From Treponema sp. (GTDB lineage: Bacteria > Spirochaetota > Spirochaetia > Treponematales > Treponemataceae): DNA of 64,000 nt. Each line of letters begins with the position of its first letter. Position 1 is the stretch's first letter. This document shows, in pieces, positions 27,029 to 35,819 of the stretch. The notes beneath the pieces are model-generated. The model did no database searches. It was not told the origin of the DNA and was given only the letters and a program-made list of their open reading frames with translations. Position numbers and translations under genes: made by a program. The stretch covers positions 19,075 through 83,074 of the forward strand of contig PDOP01000043.1 of assembly GCA_002749205.1 (NCBI GenBank), written 5' to 3'.

Positions 27029-27463
27029 ATGAAAAACACATTATCAATTTTTAGTCCGGGTTTTGCCGATGAGCTGATTTCCGACTTGAATACAGGTTTT
27101 GGAATGTTTGCTCCCGTAAAAAGAGCAATGCCCAGTGTAGATGTACGCGAAACAGAAGATGCTTACATCATGGATATTGAGTTACCCGGTTTAGATGAAA
27201 AAGATGTGGAATTAAATCTACACGACAAAGTTCTCACAATTTCTTCAAACAAAATAATTGAAAATGAAAAAAAGAGTGATGAAAAATTGGGAGAATATTT
27301 AATCCGAGAACGAACCTCACAATCGTTTTCAAGAAAATTTACACTCCCTGAAGACATCAATTCTGAAGATGTAAAGGCAGAATTTGAAAAGGGCATTTTA
27401 ACTATAAATATTCCGAGAAAGCCGGAAACAAAGCCCCGTAAGATTTCCATAACCAAAAAGTAA
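27029..27463 (+). CDS. hsp20: Small heat-shock protein Hsp20
   Basis: Alpha-crystallin-type ATP-independent holdase, 144 aa. The alpha-crystallin domain runs from about 38 to 130: PSVDVRETEDAYIMDIELPG, then a dimerisation-loop region (IENEKKSDEKLGEYLI) and FSRKFTLPEDI. FEKGILTINIPRKPE includes the GILT motif, and the C-terminal tail carries ISI, an IxI anchor. RBS GGAGG lies 8 nt before ATG. Transcription appears to depend on sigma-54 rather than a CIRCE or sigma-32 site. Confidence 0.95.
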   Translation: MKNTLSIFSPGFADELISDLNTGFGMFAPVKRAMPSVDVRETEDAYIMDIELPGLDEKDVELNLHDKVLTISSNKIIENEKKSDEKLGEYLIRERTSQSFSRKFTLPEDINSEDVKAEFEKGILTINIPRKPETKPRKISITKK

Positions 27464-27480
27464 TTGTAAATTAAAAAAAA

Positions 27481-27514
27481 GCCGAGATAAAACATTATCT
27501 CGGCTTTTTTTTTT
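27481..27514. terminator. Bidirectional intrinsic terminator
   Basis: GCCGAGATAA / TTATCTCGGC, a 10-bp stem with a 4-base loop, A-run before and ten T after. It lies between convergent hsp20 and the dehydrogenase gene. Confidence 0.93.
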
Positions 27515-28493
27515 AATTCACTTGGTTTTTAATGTTACCGCTCAAAAAAGATTTTAGATTTTCAACAAGAATTTCACTCATTCTTTTTCGTGCTTCAAAT
27601 GTTTGCCAAGCCAAATGCGGGGTTATTACACAGTTTGGAGCGCCTAAAAGCGGATTATCCGCAGACGGCGGCTCAGTCGAAAGTACATCTGTTCCGTAGC
27701 CTGCAAGAGTTTTTTCTTTAAGAGCTTTTGATACTGCTATTTCGTCTACTATAGGCCCGCGAGCCGTGTTTATAATATATGCGGTGTTTTTTATTTTAGA
27801 CAATGTACTCGAATTGATAAGATGATATGTAGCGTCATTTAGAGGGCAATTCAAAGTTATAAAGTCCGCAATGGAAAAAAGCTCGTTAAGTTCAACCTGT
27901 TTTGCCGATGATAATTCGGGAACAGTTTTTCGAGAACGATTTGAATAAACAACATTCATTCCCAAAGAAATACCGATACGGGCAACAGCTTGTCCGATAT
28001 TTCCAAAGCCGACAATTCCCAATGTTTTTCCGACAAGCTCGTACACAGGAAAAGATTGATAGCAAAAGTGTTTTGAGTTTGACCATTTGCCTTCATGAAC
28101 TTCATCGCTGTGTTTTTGAACATTCCACATAAAGTTAAATATAAAAGCAATTGTCAGTTGTGCTACACTGTCGGTGCTGTACGACGGTATGTTGGTTACG
28201 ACAATTCCGGCATTTTTGGCGGCAATTATATCAACAACATTAAAGCCGGTTGCCAAAACTCCAATATATTTTAATTTAGGCAAGGCTGTTATAACTTCTT
28301 TTGAAATAACAACTTTGTTTGTAAAAATAATTTCACAATCGTTAGCATGTTCAAAAATTTGTTTCTCAGATGTATTATCGTAAATTTTAACATCGCATAG
28401 TGTCGATAATTCATTCCATGAAAGGTCTCCCGGGTTTAATGTATAGCCGTCTAAAACTGCGGCATTAAATTTTGGTAAATTATTCTCAAGCAT
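27513..28493 (-). CDS. D-2-hydroxyacid dehydrogenase, NAD-dependent
   Basis: Reduces a 2-keto acid or oxidises a D-2-hydroxyacid (glycerate/hydroxypyruvate-type is most likely), 326 aa. The nucleotide-binding motif is GIVGFGNIGQAVARI with an Arg-containing YSNRSRK after the second strand, so specificity for NAD over NADP is not certain. The catalytic Arg is in INTARGPIVDE, the Glu in DVLSTEPP and the His in VITPHLAW. RBS AGGAGG precedes ATG. Stands alone. Confidence 0.92.
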   Translation of the reverse strand: MLENNLPKFNAAVLDGYTLNPGDLSWNELSTLCDVKIYDNTSEKQIFEHANDCEIIFTNKVVISKEVITALPKLKYIGVLATGFNVVDIIAAKNAGIVVTNIPSYSTDSVAQLTIAFIFNFMWNVQKHSDEVHEGKWSNSKHFCYQSFPVYELVGKTLGIVGFGNIGQAVARIGISLGMNVVYSNRSRKTVPELSSAKQVELNELFSIADFITLNCPLNDATYHLINSSTLSKIKNTAYIINTARGPIVDEIAVSKALKEKTLAGYGTDVLSTEPPSADNPLLGAPNCVITPHLAWQTFEARKRMSEILVENLKSFLSGNIKNQVN

Positions 28494-28599
28494 AGTTCCT
28501 CCTAAGTGATTTTATACAAAAGTTTAAAAAATTGCAATTGAGGAAATTGAAAAAGTAAAGTAAACCATGAATAAATTATTGCGTGAATAAAAAAAGAAA

Positions 28600-28785
28600 T
28601 CCCAACAAGGTAATCAAAACGATTAAACTGATTTGGACATCTTGCCGGTATCCTTTTGTCCGATTAAATTCAGGCAAAAAGACCTTTGACCGGAGGGAAA
28701 AGCGTCTATTGTGTTTATAAAAAAGGACAAAAGATTTAAGGCAGATGTCGGGTTGGACAGCAAAAGCGAAAGCGTTGCACAAAGT
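28600..28785 (-). repeat. Family 1 folded repeat, copy 6 (variant A, reverse)
   Basis: S1 is ACATCTTGCC (28637-28646) with GGCAGATGT (28740-28748), one bulged base. S2 is CTTTTGTCC (28653-28661) with GGACAAAAG (28725-28733). Loop strands are GGTAT and ATTTAA. Then GGGTTG and GCAAAAGC-GAAA-GCGTTGC, a GNRA-capped hairpin. Fills most of the 366-bp gap before the next gene. Confidence 0.8.
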
Positions 28786-28859
28786 TTAAATAAAATGTTC
28801 TACATAATTTTTTGTTAATTTTCGTTTCTTTTTGCCGATAAACATTTTGGAGAGGTAAA

Positions 28860-29834
28860 ATGAAAAAAAATTTGACTGTTTTGCTTGTTTTTTGTTTTTT
28901 TATAACTGTGTTCGCACAACAAATTCCGGTTAATTCTTCGGGGTTGCAGTTTTCTATAAATTTTTATGACAGACATATTTATTATCCGGGTGATGGGAAC
29001 TCTGAGCCTATTCTTGTGCGTGTAAGTATTACGAATAGCGGAGCATCAACTCTCAGGTTTAAGATGGCAGATGAGCATTCTTTTAGTTTGGATTTTTCGG
29101 TAATTGATACGAAGAATAGGTTTGTTAAACATTCAAGAGATTGGTTAAGAAAGCAGAATTCAAATCGTAAAATTTACTTTAGGGAAGTCAGTCTTGAGCC
29201 GGGTGAAACTTATTCGTTTATTGAGAATTTAAAAGATTATATTCATTTGGAGTTACCGGGTGTTTATATTTTGCAGTCAAACTTTTTTCCTGAATTAAAG
29301 CATAGTCCCGATGCCTCTGATTTTCATAATACATCCAACAGGTTGAGTTTTGAAGTGAAACCGGCTCCGGGTCCTGCAGGTTTAGGTTCTATTCCTGTAA
29401 GCGAAAACACCGGTGAAGTATTAGAAGCACAAATGATACCGCCGGATCAAGTTATAACATACATTTTGGCGGCAAGGCAAAAATCAAGATGGGAGCAGTT
29501 TTTCTTGTATTTGGATATTGAAAGGATGATAGAAAGAAATCCGGCTCGAAATAAGCAATATAAAGCAGAATCGGAAATGGGTAGATACCGAATGATTGAA
29601 AATTTCCGCCACGAGTTAAGGCAAGCAAGAATTGAAAAAGATATTGTGGCAATTCCGGTTGATTTTGAAATTGAAAGAACCACCTATACCGGAACAGAAG
29701 CAGAAGTTAGAGTTATCGAATGGTTCGCTTACAAGGATTTCCGTGAAAAAAAGAGATTTACATATTATCTTTCATCACGGGACGGAATTTGGACAGTTTA
29801 CGATTATGTTGTTGAAAACTTAGGAACAGAGTAA
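28860..29834 (+). CDS. Exported protein of unknown function
   Basis: 324 aa, not recognised. The signal peptide (MKKNLTVLLVFCFFITVFAQ) ends near AQQ, so it is periplasmic or outer-membrane-associated. Residues about 30-165 look like an immunoglobulin-type beta sandwich (PILVRVSITNSGASTLRF, VSLEPGETYSFIENL). Residues about 185-324 form a second, alpha/beta part ending in a hydrophilic strand pattern (EAEVRVIEWFAYKDF, RDGIWTVYDYVVENL). RBS GGAGAGG is 6 nt from ATG. A terminator follows, so it is probably monocistronic. Confidence 0.75.
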   Translation: MKKNLTVLLVFCFFITVFAQQIPVNSSGLQFSINFYDRHIYYPGDGNSEPILVRVSITNSGASTLRFKMADEHSFSLDFSVIDTKNRFVKHSRDWLRKQNSNRKIYFREVSLEPGETYSFIENLKDYIHLELPGVYILQSNFFPELKHSPDASDFHNTSNRLSFEVKPAPGPAGLGSIPVSENTGEVLEAQMIPPDQVITYILAARQKSRWEQFFLYLDIERMIERNPARNKQYKAESEMGRYRMIENFRHELRQARIEKDIVAIPVDFEIERTTYTGTEAEVRVIEWFAYKDFREKKRFTYYLSSRDGIWTVYDYVVENLGTE

Positions 29835-29841
29835 TAGATCT

Positions 29842-29875
29842 ACTTGCAAAAGTCAGATGAGTTTTGCAAGTTTTT
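29842..29875 (+). terminator. Intrinsic terminator
   Basis: ACTTGCAAAA / TTTTGCAAGT stem, 10-base loop and T5, right after the exported-protein gene and 21 bp before the next start. Confidence 0.75.
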
Positions 29876-29896
29876 CAATATTCTTTGAGGTAAATA

Positions 29897-30631
29897 ATGA
29901 AGGTAATGTTGATTTCTGAAAATATAAAAAGCTGTGAAAAAGTTATCAGGATAATTGAAAAGCACAACATTGCTTTGGTAAATTACAGGTTTCCGATGAA
30001 GGCATTGGACAATATAGAAGAAATTTCACCCGATGTTGTCATCATAAATGCAATTAATTTTCCCAGACATTGGAAAGTTATAGTTCAATATATAAACACG
30101 TATATCAAAAAAGTAGATGAGTACAAATATCCGACGATTATATTACTTATAAACAATTCATTCAAAAATGATGATTTTGATAAAGCGTCACATTTAAATA
30201 TCGATACTTTTATCAATATCGAAGACGAAAAGCCTGATGAATACGAGAAGTTAAATCATATTTTTGCCTGCAAAGAAAAAGGAAAAGAGGAAATGAAAGC
30301 GATAAATTTTTTATTCACTGAGCCTAAATCAAATAAAATTGTTACAGGAACCGTAAACGACATAGCAGACAATTCAATCAGATTTTTACCGGAGAATTCC
30401 GAAACCGTATTCAATTTAAAAGCCGGTGAAATTTTAAGCAATACTCTTCTTCAAATCGGAAAAAATCGTTTTACTCCACAATGTAAAGTTACAAATAAAA
30501 ACGGGAATTTGTTTGAATTTTCATTTGAGGGTATTACAAGGGTAGAAAAAAAGCTAATCAATAATAAGTTAAATCATTTTAAAATAGGCAAAAATATGAC
30601 CAGCACCAGCATTCCAAATACAACCAGATAA
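29897..30631 (+). CDS. Pseudo-receiver protein with a PilZ-like C-terminal domain
   Basis: 244 aa. The N-terminal 125 residues look like a response-regulator receiver fold (KVMLISENIKSCEKVIRIIE, then SPDVVIINAINFPRHW), but the expected phospho-acceptor Asp at the end of strand 3 is Asn (VVIINA), so phosphorylation is unlikely. Residues about 135-230 resemble a PilZ-type beta barrel (INFLFTEPKSNKIVTGTVND, EFSFEGITRVEKK), but I see no clear RxxxR plus DxSxxG c-di-GMP motif. RBS TTGAGG. The 3' end overlaps the convergent zinc-ribbon gene by 58 bp. Domain calls are inference. Confidence 0.6.
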   Translation: MKVMLISENIKSCEKVIRIIEKHNIALVNYRFPMKALDNIEEISPDVVIINAINFPRHWKVIVQYINTYIKKVDEYKYPTIILLINNSFKNDDFDKASHLNIDTFINIEDEKPDEYEKLNHIFACKEKGKEEMKAINFLFTEPKSNKIVTGTVNDIADNSIRFLPENSETVFNLKAGEILSNTLLQIGKNRFTPQCKVTNKNGNLFEFSFEGITRVEKKLINNKLNHFKIGKNMTSTSIPNTTR

Positions 30632-30927
30632 ATCCATAAAGGCAATCTTTCATCATCGGAAATATTGATTTGAGCACCTCTTTCGCTTCGGCTTAATCTT
30701 AGAGAAAATCGTTTTTTTGACTTTTTTGTTTCTTTTTGTCTTGTCCCTTTATGCACAGCATACCCGCATTTTGGACACCCCCCTTTAAACTTGGATTCTG
30801 CACCGGTAAATCCACATTGAGGACATTTAATAGACGCAAAAAACCTGCCGCAATGAGGGCAAATTTTTGTATTTCGCTTTACCTCATTACCGCAGAATTC
30901 ACAAAAAAATTTGGGTATCTTACTCAT
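30574..30927 (-). CDS. Double zinc-ribbon membrane protein
   Basis: 117 aa. Eight Cys in four CxxC knuckles (CEFCG, CPHCG, CPQCG, CPKCG) form two zinc ribbons in the first 60 residues. A basic stretch (KETKKSKKRFSLRLSRS) and a C-terminal membrane helix (LWIYLVVFGMLVLVIFLPIL) follow. It is thus tail-anchored with the ribbons in the cytoplasm. The ATG overlaps the stop of the FmdB-type gene by one base (TAATG). Function unknown. Confidence 0.8.
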   Translation of the reverse strand: MSKIPKFFCEFCGNEVKRNTKICPHCGRFFASIKCPQCGFTGAESKFKGGCPKCGYAVHKGTRQKETKKSKKRFSLRLSRSERGAQINISDDERLPLWIYLVVFGMLVLVIFLPILK

Positions 30928-31166
30928 TAAGAGCTACAACCGCTGCATGAGCCGCAAGATTTTCCGCTGCATTCAGAAGAAGATGATTTTGCGGCGGAGT
31001 CATTAACATAAAAACCTGAGCCTTTAAAATTTGCACAAAAGCTGGTAATGACCCTCTTGGATTTTTTACCGCATTTAGGGCATTCTGCTGTAGGCTCGTC
31101 AGACATTTTTTGAAAAACATCAAAATTGTGATTGCATGAACTGCATGAATATTCGTAAGTTGGCAT
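30927..31166 (-). CDS. FmdB-family zinc-ribbon protein
   Basis: 79 aa, beginning MPTYEYSCSSCNHNFDVFQ, with CSSC and CPKCG making one zinc ribbon as in the FmdB/CxxC_CXXC_SSSS family. The C-terminal Ser/Cys/Gly-rich tail (SECSGKSCGSCSGCSS) is also family-typical. Possibly a regulator, but the function is not established. Translationally coupled to the double zinc-ribbon gene downstream. Confidence 0.88.
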   Translation of the reverse strand: MPTYEYSCSSCNHNFDVFQKMSDEPTAECPKCGKKSKRVITSFCANFKGSGFYVNDSAAKSSSSECSGKSCGSCSGCSS

Positions 31167-31217
31167 TTTTATATCCTCATAAATTTAGACAGATAATTTT
31201 ATTCTATCCACATTTTT

Positions 31218-32063
31218 TTAATAAACTTCTTTTAAAAGGTAGGCAAGGTCAGCATAACTAATTTTGCCGTTTTCAACTTTCACCAAGTAATCTTCGATCT
31301 TTATCTCACCGTCAAGCATTCTACTTAATATCATGGCAAGGGCTGCTGTCGTTCCTTTATTACCTGTTTTTGCAATAAACGAATATGTATATATTTCATC
31401 ATCTTTTTGATTGAAAAAATACACTTCGATAGTTTTTACCGGAAGCCCCAAATCCGTTCCCAAAAGTTTAGATATTATAAAATTAGGATTAGCGGAAAAC
31501 AGGGCAACTCCGTTTTTTTCGCCTAAAGAAATAAATTTATTAAAATCAGGGCTAAAATCAGGGGCATCAGGATTGCTTATATTTGCAAGTGTCATATCCA
31601 TATCTCCGGCTTTTTTTTCACCCATGACAAGAAACGCAAATTTAGGATGCGGAATAGATACGTCTAAATCATAAGACTCGTAATATTCGTGATTATCTAC
31701 TGTTGTTTTTTTCTTCCACCCGTAAGATTGCTTAAAAATCACATCTGTCAAACCGGCGGGGTATGTTCCGTTTGCACAAACCCTCACTGCCGTATCGCTT
31801 CTTTTTTGAAAAAAACCGGAATGGATTACATCAGTTTTGTCAATGGCCATTTGTATGTATTTATCCTCTGCCATATCACCTAGTAATGCATCAATAAAAA
31901 TTTTGTTGTTTTTCACGGGAAGATACATATACAAGTCAGCATCTGAACCGATAACCCCGAATGGCTGAACAGGGTGAGACTTTATCTTCTGTGTTGCACA
32001 ACTTGATAAAAAGGCAAGTAAAATCATTGCCACAATAATTTTGTTAAGATTGCTGTTTTTCAA
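31218..32063 (-). CDS. TP0453-like outer-membrane lipoprotein
   Basis: 281-aa lipoprotein with signal and lipobox AFLSSC (Cys about 22). The pattern matches the T. pallidum concealed outer-membrane lipoprotein TP0453 as I remember it: PFGVIGSDADLYMYLPV, LTDVIFKQSYGW, YYESYDLDVSIPHPKF and the C-terminal SRMLDGEIKIE, in the same order. TP0453 also lies next to ileS in T. pallidum, so this is very probably the orthologue. TP0453 is reported to insert in and perturb membranes through amphipathic helices. The start overlaps the ileS 3' end by 20 bp. Confidence 0.85.
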   Translation of the reverse strand: MKNSNLNKIIVAMILLAFLSSCATQKIKSHPVQPFGVIGSDADLYMYLPVKNNKIFIDALLGDMAEDKYIQMAIDKTDVIHSGFFQKRSDTAVRVCANGTYPAGLTDVIFKQSYGWKKKTTVDNHEYYESYDLDVSIPHPKFAFLVMGEKKAGDMDMTLANISNPDAPDFSPDFNKFISLGEKNGVALFSANPNFIISKLLGTDLGLPVKTIEVYFFNQKDDEIYTYSFIAKTGNKGTTAALAMILSRMLDGEIKIEDYLVKVENGKISYADLAYLLKEVY

Positions 32064-35000
32064 TACTTAGCCTCCATAATTTATTATCACAATCAACTGT
32101 GGTCGAATGTGGTAAGTTAATTTTAGCAGAAAGCCAATCAGCTTTTGCTGAAAGAGTTTCGCTCATTATGTAATCTTTATGAATCGAAAAAGCTCTTTTT
32201 AATGCTTCATTTGAAGCTGCATCAGATGAATCAGCCCATACCTTCAACTCTATTCGGTCGGTAACCGAAAAACCACATTCTTTTCGTAAATTCTGTATTC
32301 CGCGAATTAAGTCTCTCACATATCCTTCCATCAAAAGCTCATCTGTAAGATAAGTATTTAACGCAATAGTTAAAGTACCATCATTTATTACTTTCAAAGA
32401 TTCTTTTTCAATTCTGTTTACAATTAAATTATCGGTATTAAGATCAAAAGTTTTACCGTCTACTTCCAAACTTAAAACAGAGCCATCTATTACATTCTGA
32501 ATATCATTAGAGCTTAGATCCTCTATTAGCTTAGCAGCCTTCTTCATTGATGAGCCGAGCAATTTTCCAAGTACCTTAAAGTTAGCTTTTGCGGAATACT
32601 CAACAAGCTCGTCTTCTTTTTCATGAAAAACAATTTCCTTGACATTAAGCTCTTCCATAATGCTGTCCTGCATTTCAAGCAATACTTTTTTTTCGGTAGA
32701 ATTTTTGGTAACAATTTCGACAGCTTTAAGCGGTTGCCTTATCTTCAAATTAAACTGATACCGCAAAGAGCGCCCCATTGAAATAGCTTTTTGAACCGTT
32801 TCCATTTTAAATTCAAGCGCTTCATCTCTGATGTTTTCGTTGTACTCAGGATAATCCGCAAGATGAACAGACTGAGCATCATCTTCTGTTTTTAAGTTCT
32901 GCCAGATGCTTTCCGTAATAAACGGTATAATAGGAGCCGCTACCAAAACAAATGTCTTTAACGCTCTATACAGAGTTCCGTAAGCCTGAATTTTATCCGA
33001 ATCATTTTCGCTTTTCCAAAAGCGGCGTCTTGACCTTCGTATATACCAATTATTTAATAAATCAATATAAGTTACAATAGGATCAATTGCCGAAAATAAA
33101 TCATAATCATCAAGGGATTGAGTAACATCTAAAACCAATTTTTCCGTAACGGATAAAATCCACAAATCAAGAGGGTTATTCAACTCTGAAACAAACTCAG
33201 CCGTTGAGATTGTAGGAGATTGAAATCCGTCTATATTTGCGTATGTTACAAAAAAACTGTAACTGTTCCAAAGCGGAATTAATACATCTTTTAAAACATC
33301 TCGCACTCCGTCATCTGAAAACTTTAAATCATCTGCTTTAACAACGGGTGAATGCAATAAAAACATTCTAAGAGCATCGGCACCGAACTTATTTATAACT
33401 TCAACAGGGTCGGTGTAATTTTTAAGAGACTTCGACATTTTCCTGCCATCGGAAGCAAGAATTAAACCGTTTACAATACAGTTCATAAAAGCCGGCTCAT
33501 CAAAAATAGCGGTTGAAAGAACCGTCAACAAATAAAACCAACCTCTTGTTTGATCCAAACCCTCAGAAATAAAATCAGCAGGAAAATGTTTATCAAATTT
33601 TTCCTTATTTTCAAACGGATAATGTTGTTGTGCATAAGGCATGGAACCTGACTCAAACCAACAATCAAGAACCTCAGAGACTCTGTGCATCTTATCGCCA
33701 CATTCACAAGGAACAGTAATTTTATCGACAAACTGTTTATGCAAATCTTCCGGCATTTCTCCCGAAAGCTCTTTTAGCTCTGCCCTACTTCCAATACAAA
33801 TCTTTTTTCCGCAAGACGGACATTTCCAAACAGGAATAGGATTACCCCAAAATCGGTTTCTGCTTATTGCCCAATCTCTTGCGCCCTCAAGCCATTTTCC
33901 GAAACGACCTGCTTTTATATGAGCCGGTTGCCAGTTAATCTTTGAATTTGCCTTCAAAAGATTTGGTTTAAACTTTTCAACTGCAACAAACCAACTTCCG
34001 ATTGCTCTGTAAATCAAAGGGCTCGAACATCTCCAACAATGAGGATACGCATGTAAAATTTGATCCCGCTTAAAAAGTTTATTTTCATCTTTGAGCTTTG
34101 CAATTATTGCCTTATCGGCAGACTTTACAAAAACACCCTTATAATCAGAAACTTCTTCTGTAAACTTACACTCTTCATCAATGGGAGAGACAGTCGGAAC
34201 ACCTGTATTCTTAAATATCCTGTTATCGTCTTCACCGAAACCGGGAGCCGTATGAACAATACCTGTACCGTCTTCCGTTGAAACAAAATCACCAATTAAA
34301 ACTCTAAAAGCCCCCTGTCCTGCATCTTTGGAAGAGCCGTCCTTATTTGCACCCAACTTGGCAAAATACGGAAACAAAGGCTCGTATCTCAAGCCTTCCA
34401 AATCAGAGCCTTTAAACTTTTTAAGAACCTCAATATTTGCATCTTCTTTATAATAAGCGGCAATACGACTTTCGGCTATAATAAACAGCTCACCCTCGCA
34501 AGAAGCATCTTTAACCAAACAGTAATCAATATCGGCGCCTACCGCCAACCCTAAATTAGACGGCAATGTCCACGGCGTTGTTGTCCAAGCAAGCAAATAC
34601 GCATCAGCAATTTCATCATCGGATAAAACACCATCAGCCGGAAAAGAATCAACCGCGAATTTCACTTTAAACTTAACTGTAATTGCAGGGTCATACACAT
34701 CTTTATAACCGCCTAAATTAAGCTCATGGTTTGACAAAACAGTCGAGCAACGAGGACAATAAGGCAAAATATAATGCCCCTCATAAATTAAGCCCTTATC
34801 CCAGAGTTGCTTAAAAACCCACCAAATTGTCTCCATAAAATCAGGATCCATCGTCTTATAATCATTTTCAAAATCGACCCATCGTCCAAGCCGCGTAATG
34901 GTTTGCTCCCATTCATTAACATAGCGTAAAACACTTTCCCGACAAGCATTATTAAAATTCTCAACACCGTATTTTTCAATATCAGTTTTTGAATTAAGTC

Positions 35001-35304
35001 CCAACTCCTGCTCAATCAAATTCTCAACAGGTAAACCATGACAATCCCAACCAAACCTACGCTCAACCTTCATTCCTTTCATAGTCTTATATCTTGGAAT
35101 CAAATCTTTCACCGTAGACGGCACAAAATGACCGTAATGAGGCAAACCGGTTGCAAAAGGAGGGCCGTCAAAAAAAACAAATTCTTTACAGCCCTCACGA
35201 TTTGAAACAGACTTCTTGAAAATTCCATTTTCTTTCCAAAACTTTAAGATCTCTTCTTCCTGCTTTGGAAAATTAACCTTAGAATTCACATCTTTATACA
35301 TCAA
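32044..35304 (-). CDS. ileS: Isoleucyl-tRNA synthetase
   Basis: Charges tRNA-Ile, 1,086 aa. Class I signatures: FATGLPHYGHFVPSTVKD (HIGH-type HYGH) and the KMSKS loop DGRKMSKSLKNYTDP. The editing domain lies between (about 190-400, TTPWTLPSNLGLAVG). Four CxxC-type pairs appear in the CP region (CPRCS, CWRCS, CPSCG, CECG). The length and the lack of a Cys-rich C-terminal zinc finger place it with the long, eukaryote-like IleS2 type, members of which are often naturally mupirocin-tolerant (family knowledge; not shown for this protein). RBS AGGAG. Confidence 0.95.
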   Translation of the reverse strand: MMYKDVNSKVNFPKQEEEILKFWKENGIFKKSVSNREGCKEFVFFDGPPFATGLPHYGHFVPSTVKDLIPRYKTMKGMKVERRFGWDCHGLPVENLIEQELGLNSKTDIEKYGVENFNNACRESVLRYVNEWEQTITRLGRWVDFENDYKTMDPDFMETIWWVFKQLWDKGLIYEGHYILPYCPRCSTVLSNHELNLGGYKDVYDPAITVKFKVKFAVDSFPADGVLSDDEIADAYLLAWTTTPWTLPSNLGLAVGADIDYCLVKDASCEGELFIIAESRIAAYYKEDANIEVLKKFKGSDLEGLRYEPLFPYFAKLGANKDGSSKDAGQGAFRVLIGDFVSTEDGTGIVHTAPGFGEDDNRIFKNTGVPTVSPIDEECKFTEEVSDYKGVFVKSADKAIIAKLKDENKLFKRDQILHAYPHCWRCSSPLIYRAIGSWFVAVEKFKPNLLKANSKINWQPAHIKAGRFGKWLEGARDWAISRNRFWGNPIPVWKCPSCGKKICIGSRAELKELSGEMPEDLHKQFVDKITVPCECGDKMHRVSEVLDCWFESGSMPYAQQHYPFENKEKFDKHFPADFISEGLDQTRGWFYLLTVLSTAIFDEPAFMNCIVNGLILASDGRKMSKSLKNYTDPVEVINKFGADALRMFLLHSPVVKADDLKFSDDGVRDVLKDVLIPLWNSYSFFVTYANIDGFQSPTISTAEFVSELNNPLDLWILSVTEKLVLDVTQSLDDYDLFSAIDPIVTYIDLLNNWYIRRSRRRFWKSENDSDKIQAYGTLYRALKTFVLVAAPIIPFITESIWQNLKTEDDAQSVHLADYPEYNENIRDEALEFKMETVQKAISMGRSLRYQFNLKIRQPLKAVEIVTKNSTEKKVLLEMQDSIMEELNVKEIVFHEKEDELVEYSAKANFKVLGKLLGSSMKKAAKLIEDLSSNDIQNVIDGSVLSLEVDGKTFDLNTDNLIVNRIEKESLKVINDGTLTIALNTYLTDELLMEGYVRDLIRGIQNLRKECGFSVTDRIELKVWADSSDAASNEALKRAFSIHKDYIMSETLSAKADWLSAKINLPHSTTVDCDNKLWRLSIEKQQS

Positions 35305-35401
35305 AAACTCCTAATCAAAAATAACCCCGAATTATATCATTTTTTCTTAAAAATTTCCAGTACTTCGCGACTGATTTTAAAGCTTATATAATAATAAATT
35401 A

Positions 35402-35584
35402 TGCAACGCTTGCGCTTTTGCATTTCAACCCTCGCCTGCCTTAAATCTTTTGTTTTCTTCTTCTAAAAACGATCACCGTCTCACTACCGTGAGCCGGCTC
35501 TACTTTTTAATACACAAAACAAAAGGATACCGGCAGGCTTCAAAATCAGGTTAAGTATTCTGAAAATCCGGCCGGTTTTCTGAA
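35402..35584 (+). repeat. Family 1 folded repeat, copy 7 (variant A)
   Basis: Reference copy. TGCAACGCTTGCGCTTTTGC, CAACCC, S1 GCCTGCC (35434-35440) with GGCAGGC (35532-35538), S2 CTTTTGTTTT (35447-35456) with AAAACAAAAG (35516-35525). Loop strands are TTAAAT and GATACC. AAAATCAGGTTAAG and GGCCGGTTTTCTG follow. Confidence 0.85.
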
Positions 35585-35619
35585 CATAAGAGATTTTTGT
35601 TTACAACCGCCTGTCGAGG

Positions 35620-35754
35620 GAGGGGGTAGCGGAAAAACAATTGTCATGTTTAAATTAAGGTTGTAGGTTTTCTCTGACGGTTAGGAAGAGAAAACTCATG
35701 TAAATAATTTACATGGCAATTTTTTGCAAGCGAGGGGGAGGCTTCCCCCTCTTA
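35620..35754 (+). repeat. Family 2 folded repeat, copy 2
   Basis: GGGGGTAGCGGAAAAACAA, stem AATTGTCATGT / ACATGGCAATT, inner hairpin GTTTTCTCT / AGAGAAAAC, then TTTTTTGCAAGCGAGGGGGA and CCCCCTC. Its stem sequence matches copy 3 and differs from copy 1. Confidence 0.8.
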
Positions 35755-35783
35755 AAAAAAATTTGAATATTTTTTTAACAGCC

Positions 35784-35812
35784 TTGAAAGGTTTTTCTAA
35801 TTTGCATATATT
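35784..35812 (+). promoter_or_regulatory. Sigma-70 promoter of nth, apparently leaderless
   Basis: TTGAAA (35784-35789), a 17-bp spacer and TATATT (35807-35812). ATG 35820 is 8 bases after the -10 box, with no ribosome-binding site. Confidence 0.6.
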
Positions 35813-35819
35813 CTTAATT

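Noticed and set aside
35724-35819. Longer N-terminus of endonuclease III (MQARGRLPPLKK...)
   Set aside because: These codons are within the family 2 repeat and upstream of the predicted promoter; the 210-aa form matches the family length.
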